From: Galerina marginata
Lineage: Eukaryota; Basidiomycota; Agaricomycetes; Agaricales; Galerinaceae
Length of the DNA: 64,000 nucleotides
NCBI GenBank assembly: GCA_023014335.1
Contig: JAECYW010000020.1
Span: 1,302,001 to 1,366,000 of the forward strand
Direction of reading: 5' to 3'
Part shown: piece after piece, positions 20,743 through 34,672 of the stretch
How positions within the stretch are numbered: position 1 is the first letter of the stretch
Layout of the letters: each line of letters starts with the position of its first letter
The notes under the pieces: model-generated
The model's input: the letters and a program-made list of their open reading frames with translations, nothing else
What the model was told of the DNA's origin: nothing
Databases searched by the model: none
Position numbers and translations under genes: made by a program

Positions 20743-21000
20743 AACTAGGACTCCTAGTTTGATGGCGATGGCACCATCAAAATAAAGCAATATTCATGTT
20801 CCATGACACTTGCAGATCACTTTGCCATCAAACATTTTTTTTATCTCTTCGTTTCAAGCAACATCCAGATCTCTCTGCCATCGCATTGATGGCGCCATCA
20901 TCACAAAAACAGGTTCCAAAGTACTTGCAGATTACTTTGCCATCGGGATCCATCAAATAAACAGGTTCTGATATTCTGCATCTTCATCAGGAAATGCGTG
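20743..21000. repeat. Headless hairpin AACTAGG-ACT-CCTAGTT with CCATC box region
   Basis: After the 7-bp stem, GATGG/CCATC occurs repeatedly in both orientations, including the 12-bp palindrome GATGGCGCCATC. It fits the module layout with a fourth box class. Confidence 0.75.
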
Positions 21001-21057
21001 TGATCTGGAAGTTCCATGACACCTGTAGATCTACGTGAGTCATTGGTACATAAGAGT

Positions 21058-21107
21058 GCTTAGGCAACGCCTAAGCTGAGACCCTTGGCTTTTTAAATTG
21101 AAAACCC
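21058..21107. repeat. GCTTAGGC block, copy 3 of the unit (truncated here)
   Basis: Only the first 50 bp remain in A units. In B units it is complete, e.g. from 24112. Confidence 0.8.
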
Positions 21108-24100
21108 TAATAATCTAAGTCGTCAACTGGTACTACCAGTTTGTTCCCGTTCCCGGGAACAGCTTTTCAGTGACGGGAACACAATGGGAACAGAATTATG
21201 GGTTCAGTGGAACATGTGGATGTCTATGGGAACATGTTTCTAAGTTTTATGGAACCAAAAATTGCTGAGAGGAACAATAACAACAGGTTTACATGTTTTG
21301 CACAGTATTATTTACATGACAGGAATACAACAGAAACAGAATCATAGTCCTAATAATCTAAGTCGTGAAGCAGGGACCCTTATTGCATGCTGGCATAGAT
21401 GCCAAAGCCCTCATATGATATGTCAAAAATAAAATTAAAAAGGCACTGGCATCAGCTATATATGTTCCATGGCACTTTGGCATCCAATAACAGTGCCAAA
21501 AAGATTAATTGAACTCGCTTTGGCATCTGATACATAAGATTCACAAAACCAAACAGATCTAATAATCTAAGTCATCAACTAGTCCTGCTAGTTGTGTTAA
21601 ACGTAACAACTCCCACGGTAACAGATTCCTTAATAATCTAAGTCGTCAACTAGTCCTGCTAGTTGTGTTACACGTAACAACTCCCATGGTAACAGACGGT
21701 AACAGATTCCTGAGAGTTTAATAATCTAAGTCTTCAATAACACCTTGTTATTTGTTCCGTTCCGGGGAACAGCTTTTCAGTGACGGGAACACAATGGGAA
21801 CAGATTTCTTTAATAATATAAGTTGTCAATAACGAGGGGTTATTGAGTTACCCGTAACAACTCCCACGGTAACAGACGGTAACAGATTCCTGAGAGTTGA
21901 ATAATATAAGTCATCAACTGGTACTACCAGTTTGTTCCTGTTTTCGGGAACAGCTTTTCAGTGACGGGAACACAACGGGAACAGATCTTTGGGTTCAATG
22001 GAACTTAGGGTTCCCTATGAGAACACGCAACATTTATCCTTTTTTTCTTTTCTTGGCTTCTGTAATTACTCAGCTGACCAACACGCTGATCAACATCTGC
22101 ATGTTTTGTGAAACCAACAGCTTGATTCACATGTCTGTTCAATCTGAGATATCAGGGAGGGAAATTCAACAAGAATGCTTAGGCAACGCCTAAGCTGAAA
22201 CCCTTGGCTTTTTTTTAAAAACTCCATCAAAAAGCCTTGCCGAGTCCGCACTTGCATACAGGTTGCCGGCGGTCGTCATCGGTTAGGTTCTGTTGTACAA
22301 TTGCATTGGGAAAAAAACAAGTTGCGTCTACAAAAATAAATAGGGCCCGACCAAAGACTGATATTCCGCACTGTCATTGGGAAACACGTATGTGGTGCAA
22401 CTATAAGTGAAATGGTGAAACTGAACTCAATCGTAGTGATTCATTTGCTTTTAGAACTAAGTATATCTCCAGGTATCTCTGAAAGTATCCAACGTTAATC
22501 CGACTTGCTCTGTTTACTGTCATTTATATCAAAGTTCCATGGAACCAAAGACTTTTGATACTGCCTCCAGCTTCTGTTGGGTGGACTGGGTATGGGTATG
22601 AACCTTGCTTTTAGAGTCATCGACCTTTTGGAGCATCAAAATTGGAACGAAATTTCAACATCTTGTAATCACTCTTCCCGACACGTCAACCAACAAGCTT
22701 TAATAATCTAAGTCGTGAAGCAGCAGTGCTTATTGCATGCCGGCATATATGCCACTGGCATCATATGACATGTCAAAAAAGTCTTACATTGAATGTAAAT
22801 TCTGAAGCAGTTGGCGACAGTCACAACAAGGACTCCTTGTTTAATAGTGCTCTTGCCATCAAGAATCTCCAATCTGCATGTTCCGTGAAACTTGCGGATG
22901 CTACTGCTATTAAAAATCATAGACTTGGTGACAGTTCACGTGGAAAGCTATTAATGGTCAAAAAAACATATGGCAATGATATCTGAAAGTTCCATGACAT
23001 CTGTAAATTCCCGTCAGATGTCAGAGTCATTGATACTATCAGTAACTTGCATACTGCAGTTTATAATCAACTTGGTGAATCAGAATGCTTAGGCAACGCC
23101 TAAGCTGAGACCCTTGAATTTTCTATTGAAATCTCATCAAAAACCTTGCCGAGTCCGCACTTGCATACAGGTCACCGGCGGTCGTCATCGGTTAGGTTCT
23201 GTTGTACAATTGCGTTAAGAAAAAACAAGTTGCGTCTACAAAATAAATAGGGCCTAACCAAAGACTGATATTCCGCACCCTCACCAAGAAACACGTGTGT
23301 CATCCATAAGTTCCATGAAACCTGTAGATCCACGTCAGATGTCTACTTGGTCAAAGTATTGATCAAAAATTGTGTTAGAATGCTTGAGTGAATTCTGTTG
23401 AACTCCCGCAAACAGACCAGTGACTTTACGATGATTATGTAATCACTTTCCCCTTTGATATCTTCACTCCTGCGGGACAATCCTTGACTCGAGTCCTTCT
23501 TCCGAACCATCAAGTGAATTCCCGCAAACAAGTGAATTGACTTTATGTGGACGTGAGTTGTGTTTAAAGACTGATTTCTAAGTTCTGTGGAACCTACAGT
23601 TGATTGGCAAGCAAGTTCTGTTGTACTCCCGCAAACAGTGAATGTCTTCACTCTGAGTGCGTTGAAATTGCGTCTACAGGGCAGAATTAAATACTGATAC
23701 CAGGAAATAAGTTCTGTTGATACCAAGTCTGTAGATCCATGTCAGGTCAGAGTATTTGTATTAGAGTCTTCCTTTCCTTTGGTGATATACTTTCACAACT
23801 AGGACTCCTAGTTTGATGGCGATGGCACCATCAAAATAAAGCAATATTCATGTTCCATGACACTTGCAGATCACTTTGCCATCAAACATTTTTTTTATCT
23901 CTTCGTTTCAAGCAACATCCAGATCTCTCTGCCATCGCATTGATGGCGCCATCATCACAAAAACAGGTTCCAAAGTACTTGCAGATTACTTTGCCATCGG
24001 GATCCATCAAATAAACAGGTTCTGATATTCTGCATCTTCATCAGGAAATGCGTGTGATCTGGAAGTTCCATGACACCTGTAGATCTACGTGAGTCATTGG

Positions 24101-24508
24101 TACATAAGAGTGCTTAGGCAACGCCTAAGCTGAGACCCTTGGCTTTTTAAATTGAAAACCCATCAAAAACCTTGCCGAGTCCGCACTTGCGTCCAGGTGG
24201 CCGGCGGTCGTCATCGGTTAGGTTCTGTTGTACAATTGCGTTGGGAAAAAAACAAGTTGCATCTAGAAAAATAAATAAGGCCCAACCAAAGACTGATATT
24301 CCGCACCCTTACCAGGAAACGCGTGTGTCATCCGTAAGTTCCATGAAACCTGTAGATCCACGTCAGTTGATCAAAAATTGTATTAGAGTATTCTCTATGT
24401 AATCAATTTCCCATTTGAGTCCTTCTTCCCAAGTTCTGTAGAACCATCAGTTATTGGCGAGCAAATTCTATTGGACTCCCGCAAACAAGTGAATTGACTT
24501 TACGTGGA
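21108..24508. repeat. Array unit B (3401 bp, full length)
   Basis: The longest form and probably the complete unit. It ends in ACTTTACGTGGA directly before the next head. Carries the G variant at 22197. Confidence 0.9.
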
Positions 24509-26712
24509 TAATAATCTAAGTCGTCAACTGGTACTACCAGTTTGTTCCCGTTCCCGGGAACAGCTTTTCAGTGACGGGAACACAATGGGAACAGAATTAT
24601 GGGTTCAGTGGAACATGTGGATGTCTATGGGAACATGTTTCTAAGTTTTATGGAACCAAAAATTGCTGAGAGGAACAATAACAACAGGTTTACATGTTTT
24701 GCACAGTATTATTTACATGACAGGAATACAACAGAAACAGAATCATAGTCCTAATAATCTAAGTCGTGAAGCAGGGACCCTTATTGCATGCTGGCATAGA
24801 TGCCAAAGCCCTCATATGATATGTCAAAAATAAAATTAAAAAGGCACTGGCATCAGCTATATATGTTCCATGGCACTTTGGCATCCAATAACAGTGCCAA
24901 AAAGATTAATTGAACTCGCTTTGGCATCTGATACATAAGATTCACAAAACCAAACAGATCTAATAATCTAAGTCATCAACTAGTCCTGCTAGTTGTGTTA
25001 AACGTAACAACTCCCACGGTAACAGATTCCTTAATAATCTAAGTCGTCAACTAGTCCTGCTAGTTGTGTTACACGTAACAACTCCCATGGTAACAGACGG
25101 TAACAGATTCCTGAGAGTTTAATAATCTAAGTCTTCAATAACACCTTGTTATTTGTTCCGTTCCGGGGAACAGCTTTTCAGTGACGGGAACACAATGGGA
25201 ACAGATTTCTTTAATAATATAAGTTGTCAATAACGAGGGGTTATTGAGTTACCCGTAACAACTCCCACGGTAACAGACGGTAACAGATTCCTGAGAGTTG
25301 AATAATATAAGTCATCAACTGGTACTACCAGTTTGTTCCTGTTTTCGGGAACAGCTTTTCAGTGACGGGAACACAACGGGAACAGATCTTTGGGTTCAAT
25401 GGAACTTAGGGTTCCCTATGAGAACACGCAACATTTATCCTTTTTTTCTTTTCTTGGCTTCTGTAATTACTCAGCTGACCAACACGCTGATCAACATCTG
25501 CATGTTTTGTGAAACCAACAGCTTGATTCACATGTCTGTTCAATCTGAGATATCAGGGAGGGAAATTCAACAAGAATGCTTAGGCAACGCCTAAGCTAAA
25601 ACCCTTGGCTTTTTTTTAAAAACTCCATCAAAAAGCCTTGCCGAGTCCGCACTTGCATACAGGTTGCCGGCGGTCGTCATCGGTTAGGTTCTGTTGTACA
25701 ATTGCATTGGGAAAAAAACAAGTTGCGTCTACAAAAATAAATAGGGCCCGACCAAAGACTGATATTCCGCACTGTCATTGGGAAACACGTATGTGGTGCA
25801 ACTATAAGTGAAATGGTGAAACTGAACTCAATCGTAGTGATTCATTTGCTTTTAGAACTAAGTATATCTCCAGGTATCTCTGAAAGTATCCAACGTTAAT
25901 CCGACTTGCTCTGTTTACTGTCATTTATATCAAAGTTCCATGGAACCAAAGACTTTTGATACTGCCTCCAGCTTCTGTTGGGTGGACTGGGTATGGGTAT
26001 GAACCTTGCTTTTAGAGTCATCGACCTTTTGGAGCATCAAAATTGGAACGAAATTTCAACATCTTGTAATCACTCTTCCCGACACGTCAACCAACAAGCT
26101 TTAATAATCTAAGTCGTGAAGCAGCAGTGCTTATTGCATGCCGGCATATATGCCACTGGCATCATATGACATGTCAAAAAAGTCTTACATTGAATGTAAA
26201 TTCTGAAGCAGTTGGCGACAGTCACAACAAGGACTCCTTGTTTAATAGTGCTCTTGCCATCAAGAATCTCCAATCTGCATGTTCCGTGAAACTTGCGGAT
26301 GCTACTGCTATTAAAAATCATAGACTTGGTGACAGTTCACGTGGAAAGCTATTAATGGTCAAAAAAACATATGGCAATGATATCTGAAAGTTCCATGACA
26401 TCTGTAAATTCCCGTCAGATGTCAGAGTCATTGATACTATCAGTAACTTGCATACTAGCCCTATGGACGCGTATGAAAAATCCTTCGTTTCAGACCACCA
26501 AAGGCGTGGGAAATAAAATAATCTGATCGGAGATTCAAATTTCTTGGCATCAAATACCCCCCCTCAACATTTTACATCGAGAGAATCCGTCCAGTATAGC
26601 CCAAGATATGGCTATTACAGTTTTTTTGTCCTCCATTTTGTCCTCCATATTTGTCCTCCGTTTTCCGCCATTTCCGTCCTTTGTCCGCCCTGTCCTTCCC
26701 GGAAGGACGTCC
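24509..26712. repeat. Array unit C (2204 bp)
   Basis: It matches B up to CTTGCATACT and then switches to a foreign 256-bp segment. The following unit starts at module m4, not m1. Confidence 0.9.
26457..26712. other. Foreign 256-bp segment ending unit C
   Basis: This segment has no counterpart in B. Its right half carries five to six TGTCCTCC/TGTCCGCC-like direct repeats and closes with the palindrome GTCCTTCCCGGAAGGAC just before the next head. It looks like one end of an unrelated element. Confidence 0.8.
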
Positions 26713-29590
26713 TAATAATCTAAGTCGTCAACTAGTCCTGCTAGTTGTGTTACACGTAACAACTCCCATGGTAACAGACGGTAACAGATTCCTGAGAGTT
26801 TAATAATCTAAGTCTTCAATAACACCTTGTTATTTGTTCCGTTCCGGGGAACAGCTTTTCAGTGACGGGAACACAATGGGAACAGATTTCTTTAATAATA
26901 TAAGTTGTCAATAACGAGGGGTTATTGAGTTACCCGTAACAACTCCCACGGTAACAGACGGTAACAGATTCCTGAGAGTTGAATAATATAAGTCATCAAC
27001 TGGTACTACCAGTTTGTTCCTGTTTTCGGGAACAGCTTTTCAGTGACGGGAACACAACGGGAACAGATCTTTGGGTTCAATGGAACTTAGGGTTCCCTAT
27101 GAGAACACGCAACATTTATCCTTTTTTTCTTTTCTTGGCTTCTGTAATTACTCAGCTGACCAACACGCTGATCAACATCTGCATGTTTTGTGAAACCAAC
27201 AGCTTGATTCACATGTCTGTTCAATCTGAGATATCAGGGAGGGAAATTCAACAAGAATGCTTAGGCAACGCCTAAGCTGAAACCCTTGGCTTTTTTTTAA
27301 AAACTCCATCAAAAAGCCTTGCCGAGTCCGCACTTGCATACAGGTTGCCGGCGGTCGTCATCGGTTAGGTTCTGTTGTACAATTGCATTGGGAAAAAAAC
27401 AAGTTGCGTCTACAAAAATAAATAGGGCCCGACCAAAGACTGATATTCCGCACTGTCATTGGGAAACACGTATGTGGTGCAACTATAAGTGAAATGGTGA
27501 AACTGAACTCAATCGTAGTGATTCATTTGCTTTTAGAACTAAGTATATCTCCAGGTATCTCTGAAAGTATCCAACGTTAATCCGACTTGCTCTGTTTACT
27601 GTCATTTATATCAAAGTTCCATGGAACCAAAGACTTTTGATACTGCCTCCAGCTTCTGTTGGGTGGACTGGGTATGGGTATGAACCTTGCTTTTAGAGTC
27701 ATCGACCTTTTGGAGCATCAAAATTGGAACGAAATTTCAACATCTTGTAATCACTCTTCCCGACACGTCAACCAACAAGCTTTAATAATCTAAGTCGTGA
27801 AGCAGCAGTGCTTATTGCATGCCGGCATATATGCCACTGGCATCATATGACATGTCAAAAAAGTCTTACATTGAATGTAAATTCTGAAGCAGTTGGCGAC
27901 AGTCACAACAAGGACTCCTTGTTTAATAGTGCTCTTGCCATCAAGAATCTCCAATCTGCATGTTCCGTGAAACTTGCGGATGCTACTGCTATTAAAAATC
28001 ATAGACTTGGTGACAGTTCACGTGGAAAGCTATTAATGGTCAAAAAAACATATGGCAATGATATCTGAAAGTTCCATGACATCTGTAAATTCCCGTCAGA
28101 TGTCAGAGTCATTGATACTATCAGTAACTTGCATACTGCAGTTTATAATCAACTTGGTGAATCAGAATGCTTAGGCAACGCCTAAGCTGAGACCCTTGAA
28201 TTTTCTATTGAAATCTCATCAAAAACCTTGCCGAGTCCGCACTTGCATACAGGTCACCGGCGGTCGTCATCGGTTAGGTTCTGTTGTACAATTGCGTTAA
28301 GAAAAAACAAGTTGCGTCTACAAAATAAATAGGGCCTAACCAAAGACTGATATTCCGCACCCTCACCAAGAAACACGTGTGTCATCCATAAGTTCCATGA
28401 AACCTGTAGATCCACGTCAGATGTCTACTTGGTCAAAGTATTGATCAAAAATTGTGTTAGAATGCTTGAGTGAATTCTGTTGAACTCCCGCAAACAGACC
28501 AGTGACTTTACGATGATTATGTAATCACTTTCCCCTTTGATATCTTCACTCCTGCGGGACAATCCTTGACTCGAGTCCTTCTTCCGAACCATCAAGTGAA
28601 TTCCCGCAAACAAGTGAATTGACTTTATGTGGACGTGAGTTGTGTTTAAAGACTGATTTCTAAGTTCTGTGGAACCTACAGTTGATTGGCAAGCAAGTTC
28701 TGTTGTACTCCCGCAAACAGTGAATGTCTTCACTCTGAGTGCGTTGAAATTGCGTCTACAGGGCAGAATTAAATACTGATACCAGGAAATAAGTTCTGTT
28801 GATACCAAGTCTGTAGATCCATGTCAGGTCAGAGTATTTGTATTAGAGTCTTCCTTTCCTTTGGTGATATACTTTCACAACTAGGACTCCTAGTTTGATG
28901 GCGATGGCACCATCAAAATAAAGCAATATTCATGTTCCATGACACTTGCAGATCACTTTGCCATCAAACATTTTTTTTATCTCTTCGTTTCAAGCAACAT
29001 CCAGATCTCTCTGCCATCGCATTGATGGCGCCATCATCACAAAAACAGGTTCCAAAGTACTTGCAGATTACTTTGCCATCGGGATCCATCAAATAAACAG
29101 GTTCTGATATTCTGCATCTTCATCAGGAAATGCGTGTGATCTGGAAGTTCCATGACACCTGTAGATCTACGTGAGTCATTGGTACATAAGAGTGCTTAGG
29201 CAACGCCTAAGCTGAGACCCTTGGCTTTTTAAATTGAAAACCCATCAAAAACCTTGCCGAGTCCGCACTTGCGTCCAGGTGGCCGGCGGTCGTCATCGGT
29301 TAGGTTCTGTTGTACAATTGCGTTGGGAAAAAAACAAGTTGCATCTAGAAAAATAAATAAGGCCCAACCAAAGACTGATATTCCGCACCCTTACCAGGAA
29401 ACGCGTGTGTCATCCGTAAGTTCCATGAAACCTGTAGATCCACGTCAGTTGATCAAAAATTGTATTAGAGTATTCTCTATGTAATCAATTTCCCATTTGA
29501 GTCCTTCTTCCCAAGTTCTGTAGAACCATCAGTTATTGGCGAGCAAATTCTATTGGACTCCCGCAAACAAGTGAATTGACTTTACGTGGA
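26713..29590. repeat. Array unit B' (2878 bp)
   Basis: Equal to B without modules m1-m3 (523 bp). Carries the G variant. Confidence 0.9.
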
Positions 29591-31794
29591 TAATAATCTA
29601 AGTCGTCAACTGGTACTACCAGTTTGTTCCCGTTCCCGGGAACAGCTTTTCAGTGACGGGAACACAATGGGAACAGAATTATGGGTTCAGTGGAACATGT
29701 GGATGTCTATGGGAACATGTTTCTAAGTTTTATGGAACCAAAAATTGCTGAGAGGAACAATAACAACAGGTTTACATGTTTTGCACAGTATTATTTACAT
29801 GACAGGAATACAACAGAAACAGAATCATAGTCCTAATAATCTAAGTCGTGAAGCAGGGACCCTTATTGCATGCTGGCATAGATGCCAAAGCCCTCATATG
29901 ATATGTCAAAAATAAAATTAAAAAGGCACTGGCATCAGCTATATATGTTCCATGGCACTTTGGCATCCAATAACAGTGCCAAAAAGATTAATTGAACTCG
30001 CTTTGGCATCTGATACATAAGATTCACAAAACCAAACAGATCTAATAATCTAAGTCATCAACTAGTCCTGCTAGTTGTGTTAAACGTAACAACTCCCACG
30101 GTAACAGATTCCTTAATAATCTAAGTCGTCAACTAGTCCTGCTAGTTGTGTTACACGTAACAACTCCCATGGTAACAGACGGTAACAGATTCCTGAGAGT
30201 TTAATAATCTAAGTCTTCAATAACACCTTGTTATTTGTTCCGTTCCGGGGAACAGCTTTTCAGTGACGGGAACACAATGGGAACAGATTTCTTTAATAAT
30301 ATAAGTTGTCAATAACGAGGGGTTATTGAGTTACCCGTAACAACTCCCACGGTAACAGACGGTAACAGATTCCTGAGAGTTGAATAATATAAGTCATCAA
30401 CTGGTACTACCAGTTTGTTCCTGTTTTCGGGAACAGCTTTTCAGTGACGGGAACACAACGGGAACAGATCTTTGGGTTCAATGGAACTTAGGGTTCCCTA
30501 TGAGAACACGCAACATTTATCCTTTTTTTCTTTTCTTGGCTTCTGTAATTACTCAGCTGACCAACACGCTGATCAACATCTGCATGTTTTGTGAAACCAA
30601 CAGCTTGATTCACATGTCTGTTCAATCTGAGATATCAGGGAGGGAAATTCAACAAGAATGCTTAGGCAACGCCTAAGCTAAAACCCTTGGCTTTTTTTTA
30701 AAAACTCCATCAAAAAGCCTTGCCGAGTCCGCACTTGCATACAGGTTGCCGGCGGTCGTCATCGGTTAGGTTCTGTTGTACAATTGCATTGGGAAAAAAA
30801 CAAGTTGCGTCTACAAAAATAAATAGGGCCCGACCAAAGACTGATATTCCGCACTGTCATTGGGAAACACGTATGTGGTGCAACTATAAGTGAAATGGTG
30901 AAACTGAACTCAATCGTAGTGATTCATTTGCTTTTAGAACTAAGTATATCTCCAGGTATCTCTGAAAGTATCCAACGTTAATCCGACTTGCTCTGTTTAC
31001 TGTCATTTATATCAAAGTTCCATGGAACCAAAGACTTTTGATACTGCCTCCAGCTTCTGTTGGGTGGACTGGGTATGGGTATGAACCTTGCTTTTAGAGT
31101 CATCGACCTTTTGGAGCATCAAAATTGGAACGAAATTTCAACATCTTGTAATCACTCTTCCCGACACGTCAACCAACAAGCTTTAATAATCTAAGTCGTG
31201 AAGCAGCAGTGCTTATTGCATGCCGGCATATATGCCACTGGCATCATATGACATGTCAAAAAAGTCTTACATTGAATGTAAATTCTGAAGCAGTTGGCGA
31301 CAGTCACAACAAGGACTCCTTGTTTAATAGTGCTCTTGCCATCAAGAATCTCCAATCTGCATGTTCCGTGAAACTTGCGGATGCTACTGCTATTAAAAAT
31401 CATAGACTTGGTGACAGTTCACGTGGAAAGCTATTAATGGTCAAAAAAACATATGGCAATGATATCTGAAAGTTCCATGACATCTGTAAATTCCCGTCAG
31501 ATGTCAGAGTCATTGATACTATCAGTAACTTGCATACTAGCCCTATGGACGCGTATGAAAAATCCTTCGTTTCAGACCACCAAAGGCGTGGGAAATAAAA
31601 TAATCTGATCGGAGATTCAAATTTCTTGGCATCAAATACCCCCCCTCAACATTTTACATCGAGAGAATCCGTCCAGTATAGCCCAAGATATGGCTATTAC
31701 AGTTTTTTTGTCCTCCATTTTGTCCTCCATATTTGTCCTCCGTTTTCCGCCATTTCCGTCCTTTGTCCGCCCTGTCCTTCCCGGAAGGACGTCC
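29591..31794. repeat. Array unit C (2204 bp)
   Basis: Second C of HOR copy 1, with the A variant. Confidence 0.9.
31539..31794. other. Foreign segment of unit C
   Basis: Same segment as at 26457-26712, with the same junctions. Confidence 0.8.
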
Positions 31795-34672
31795 TAATAA
31801 TCTAAGTCGTCAACTAGTCCTGCTAGTTGTGTTACACGTAACAACTCCCATGGTAACAGACGGTAACAGATTCCTGAGAGTTTAATAATCTAAGTCTTCA
31901 ATAACACCTTGTTATTTGTTCCGTTCCGGGGAACAGCTTTTCAGTGACGGGAACACAATGGGAACAGATTTCTTTAATAATATAAGTTGTCAATAACGAG
32001 GGGTTATTGAGTTACCCGTAACAACTCCCACGGTAACAGACGGTAACAGATTCCTGAGAGTTGAATAATATAAGTCATCAACTGGTACTACCAGTTTGTT
32101 CCTGTTTTCGGGAACAGCTTTTCAGTGACGGGAACACAACGGGAACAGATCTTTGGGTTCAATGGAACTTAGGGTTCCCTATGAGAACACGCAACATTTA
32201 TCCTTTTTTTCTTTTCTTGGCTTCTGTAATTACTCAGCTGACCAACACGCTGATCAACATCTGCATGTTTTGTGAAACCAACAGCTTGATTCACATGTCT
32301 GTTCAATCTGAGATATCAGGGAGGGAAATTCAACAAGAATGCTTAGGCAACGCCTAAGCTGAAACCCTTGGCTTTTTTTTAAAAACTCCATCAAAAAGCC
32401 TTGCCGAGTCCGCACTTGCATACAGGTTGCCGGCGGTCGTCATCGGTTAGGTTCTGTTGTACAATTGCATTGGGAAAAAAACAAGTTGCGTCTACAAAAA
32501 TAAATAGGGCCCGACCAAAGACTGATATTCCGCACTGTCATTGGGAAACACGTATGTGGTGCAACTATAAGTGAAATGGTGAAACTGAACTCAATCGTAG
32601 TGATTCATTTGCTTTTAGAACTAAGTATATCTCCAGGTATCTCTGAAAGTATCCAACGTTAATCCGACTTGCTCTGTTTACTGTCATTTATATCAAAGTT
32701 CCATGGAACCAAAGACTTTTGATACTGCCTCCAGCTTCTGTTGGGTGGACTGGGTATGGGTATGAACCTTGCTTTTAGAGTCATCGACCTTTTGGAGCAT
32801 CAAAATTGGAACGAAATTTCAACATCTTGTAATCACTCTTCCCGACACGTCAACCAACAAGCTTTAATAATCTAAGTCGTGAAGCAGCAGTGCTTATTGC
32901 ATGCCGGCATATATGCCACTGGCATCATATGACATGTCAAAAAAGTCTTACATTGAATGTAAATTCTGAAGCAGTTGGCGACAGTCACAACAAGGACTCC
33001 TTGTTTAATAGTGCTCTTGCCATCAAGAATCTCCAATCTGCATGTTCCGTGAAACTTGCGGATGCTACTGCTATTAAAAATCATAGACTTGGTGACAGTT
33101 CACGTGGAAAGCTATTAATGGTCAAAAAAACATATGGCAATGATATCTGAAAGTTCCATGACATCTGTAAATTCCCGTCAGATGTCAGAGTCATTGATAC
33201 TATCAGTAACTTGCATACTGCAGTTTATAATCAACTTGGTGAATCAGAATGCTTAGGCAACGCCTAAGCTGAGACCCTTGAATTTTCTATTGAAATCTCA
33301 TCAAAAACCTTGCCGAGTCCGCACTTGCATACAGGTCACCGGCGGTCGTCATCGGTTAGGTTCTGTTGTACAATTGCGTTAAGAAAAAACAAGTTGCGTC
33401 TACAAAATAAATAGGGCCTAACCAAAGACTGATATTCCGCACCCTCACCAAGAAACACGTGTGTCATCCATAAGTTCCATGAAACCTGTAGATCCACGTC
33501 AGATGTCTACTTGGTCAAAGTATTGATCAAAAATTGTGTTAGAATGCTTGAGTGAATTCTGTTGAACTCCCGCAAACAGACCAGTGACTTTACGATGATT
33601 ATGTAATCACTTTCCCCTTTGATATCTTCACTCCTGCGGGACAATCCTTGACTCGAGTCCTTCTTCCGAACCATCAAGTGAATTCCCGCAAACAAGTGAA
33701 TTGACTTTATGTGGACGTGAGTTGTGTTTAAAGACTGATTTCTAAGTTCTGTGGAACCTACAGTTGATTGGCAAGCAAGTTCTGTTGTACTCCCGCAAAC
33801 AGTGAATGTCTTCACTCTGAGTGCGTTGAAATTGCGTCTACAGGGCAGAATTAAATACTGATACCAGGAAATAAGTTCTGTTGATACCAAGTCTGTAGAT
33901 CCATGTCAGGTCAGAGTATTTGTATTAGAGTCTTCCTTTCCTTTGGTGATATACTTTCACAACTAGGACTCCTAGTTTGATGGCGATGGCACCATCAAAA
34001 TAAAGCAATATTCATGTTCCATGACACTTGCAGATCACTTTGCCATCAAACATTTTTTTTATCTCTTCGTTTCAAGCAACATCCAGATCTCTCTGCCATC
34101 GCATTGATGGCGCCATCATCACAAAAACAGGTTCCAAAGTACTTGCAGATTACTTTGCCATCGGGATCCATCAAATAAACAGGTTCTGATATTCTGCATC
34201 TTCATCAGGAAATGCGTGTGATCTGGAAGTTCCATGACACCTGTAGATCTACGTGAGTCATTGGTACATAAGAGTGCTTAGGCAACGCCTAAGCTGAGAC
34301 CCTTGGCTTTTTAAATTGAAAACCCATCAAAAACCTTGCCGAGTCCGCACTTGCGTCCAGGTGGCCGGCGGTCGTCATCGGTTAGGTTCTGTTGTACAAT
34401 TGCGTTGGGAAAAAAACAAGTTGCATCTAGAAAAATAAATAAGGCCCAACCAAAGACTGATATTCCGCACCCTTACCAGGAAACGCGTGTGTCATCCGTA
34501 AGTTCCATGAAACCTGTAGATCCACGTCAGTTGATCAAAAATTGTATTAGAGTATTCTCTATGTAATCAATTTCCCATTTGAGTCCTTCTTCCCAAGTTC
34601 TGTAGAACCATCAGTTATTGGCGAGCAAATTCTATTGGACTCCCGCAAACAAGTGAATTGACTTTACGTGGA
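31795..34672. repeat. Array unit B' (2878 bp)
   Basis: Second B' of HOR copy 1, G variant. Confidence 0.9.

Larger units (their letters stand above)
18054..21107. repeat. Array unit A (3054 bp)
   Basis: The first unit after the SET fragment. It matches B for its whole length but is cut off after AAAACCC, inside the third copy of the GCTTAGGC block. Carries the A variant at 19143. Confidence 0.9.

Noticed and set aside
24180..24260. tRNA-derived SINE head (box B-like GGTTAGGTTCT)
   Set aside because: No matching A box at the right distance and no cloverleaf; the resemblance is slight.
24172..24402. 76-codon frame in the third GCTTAGGC block
   Set aside because: Starts with TTG and occurs only where this block is complete; no support as a gene.
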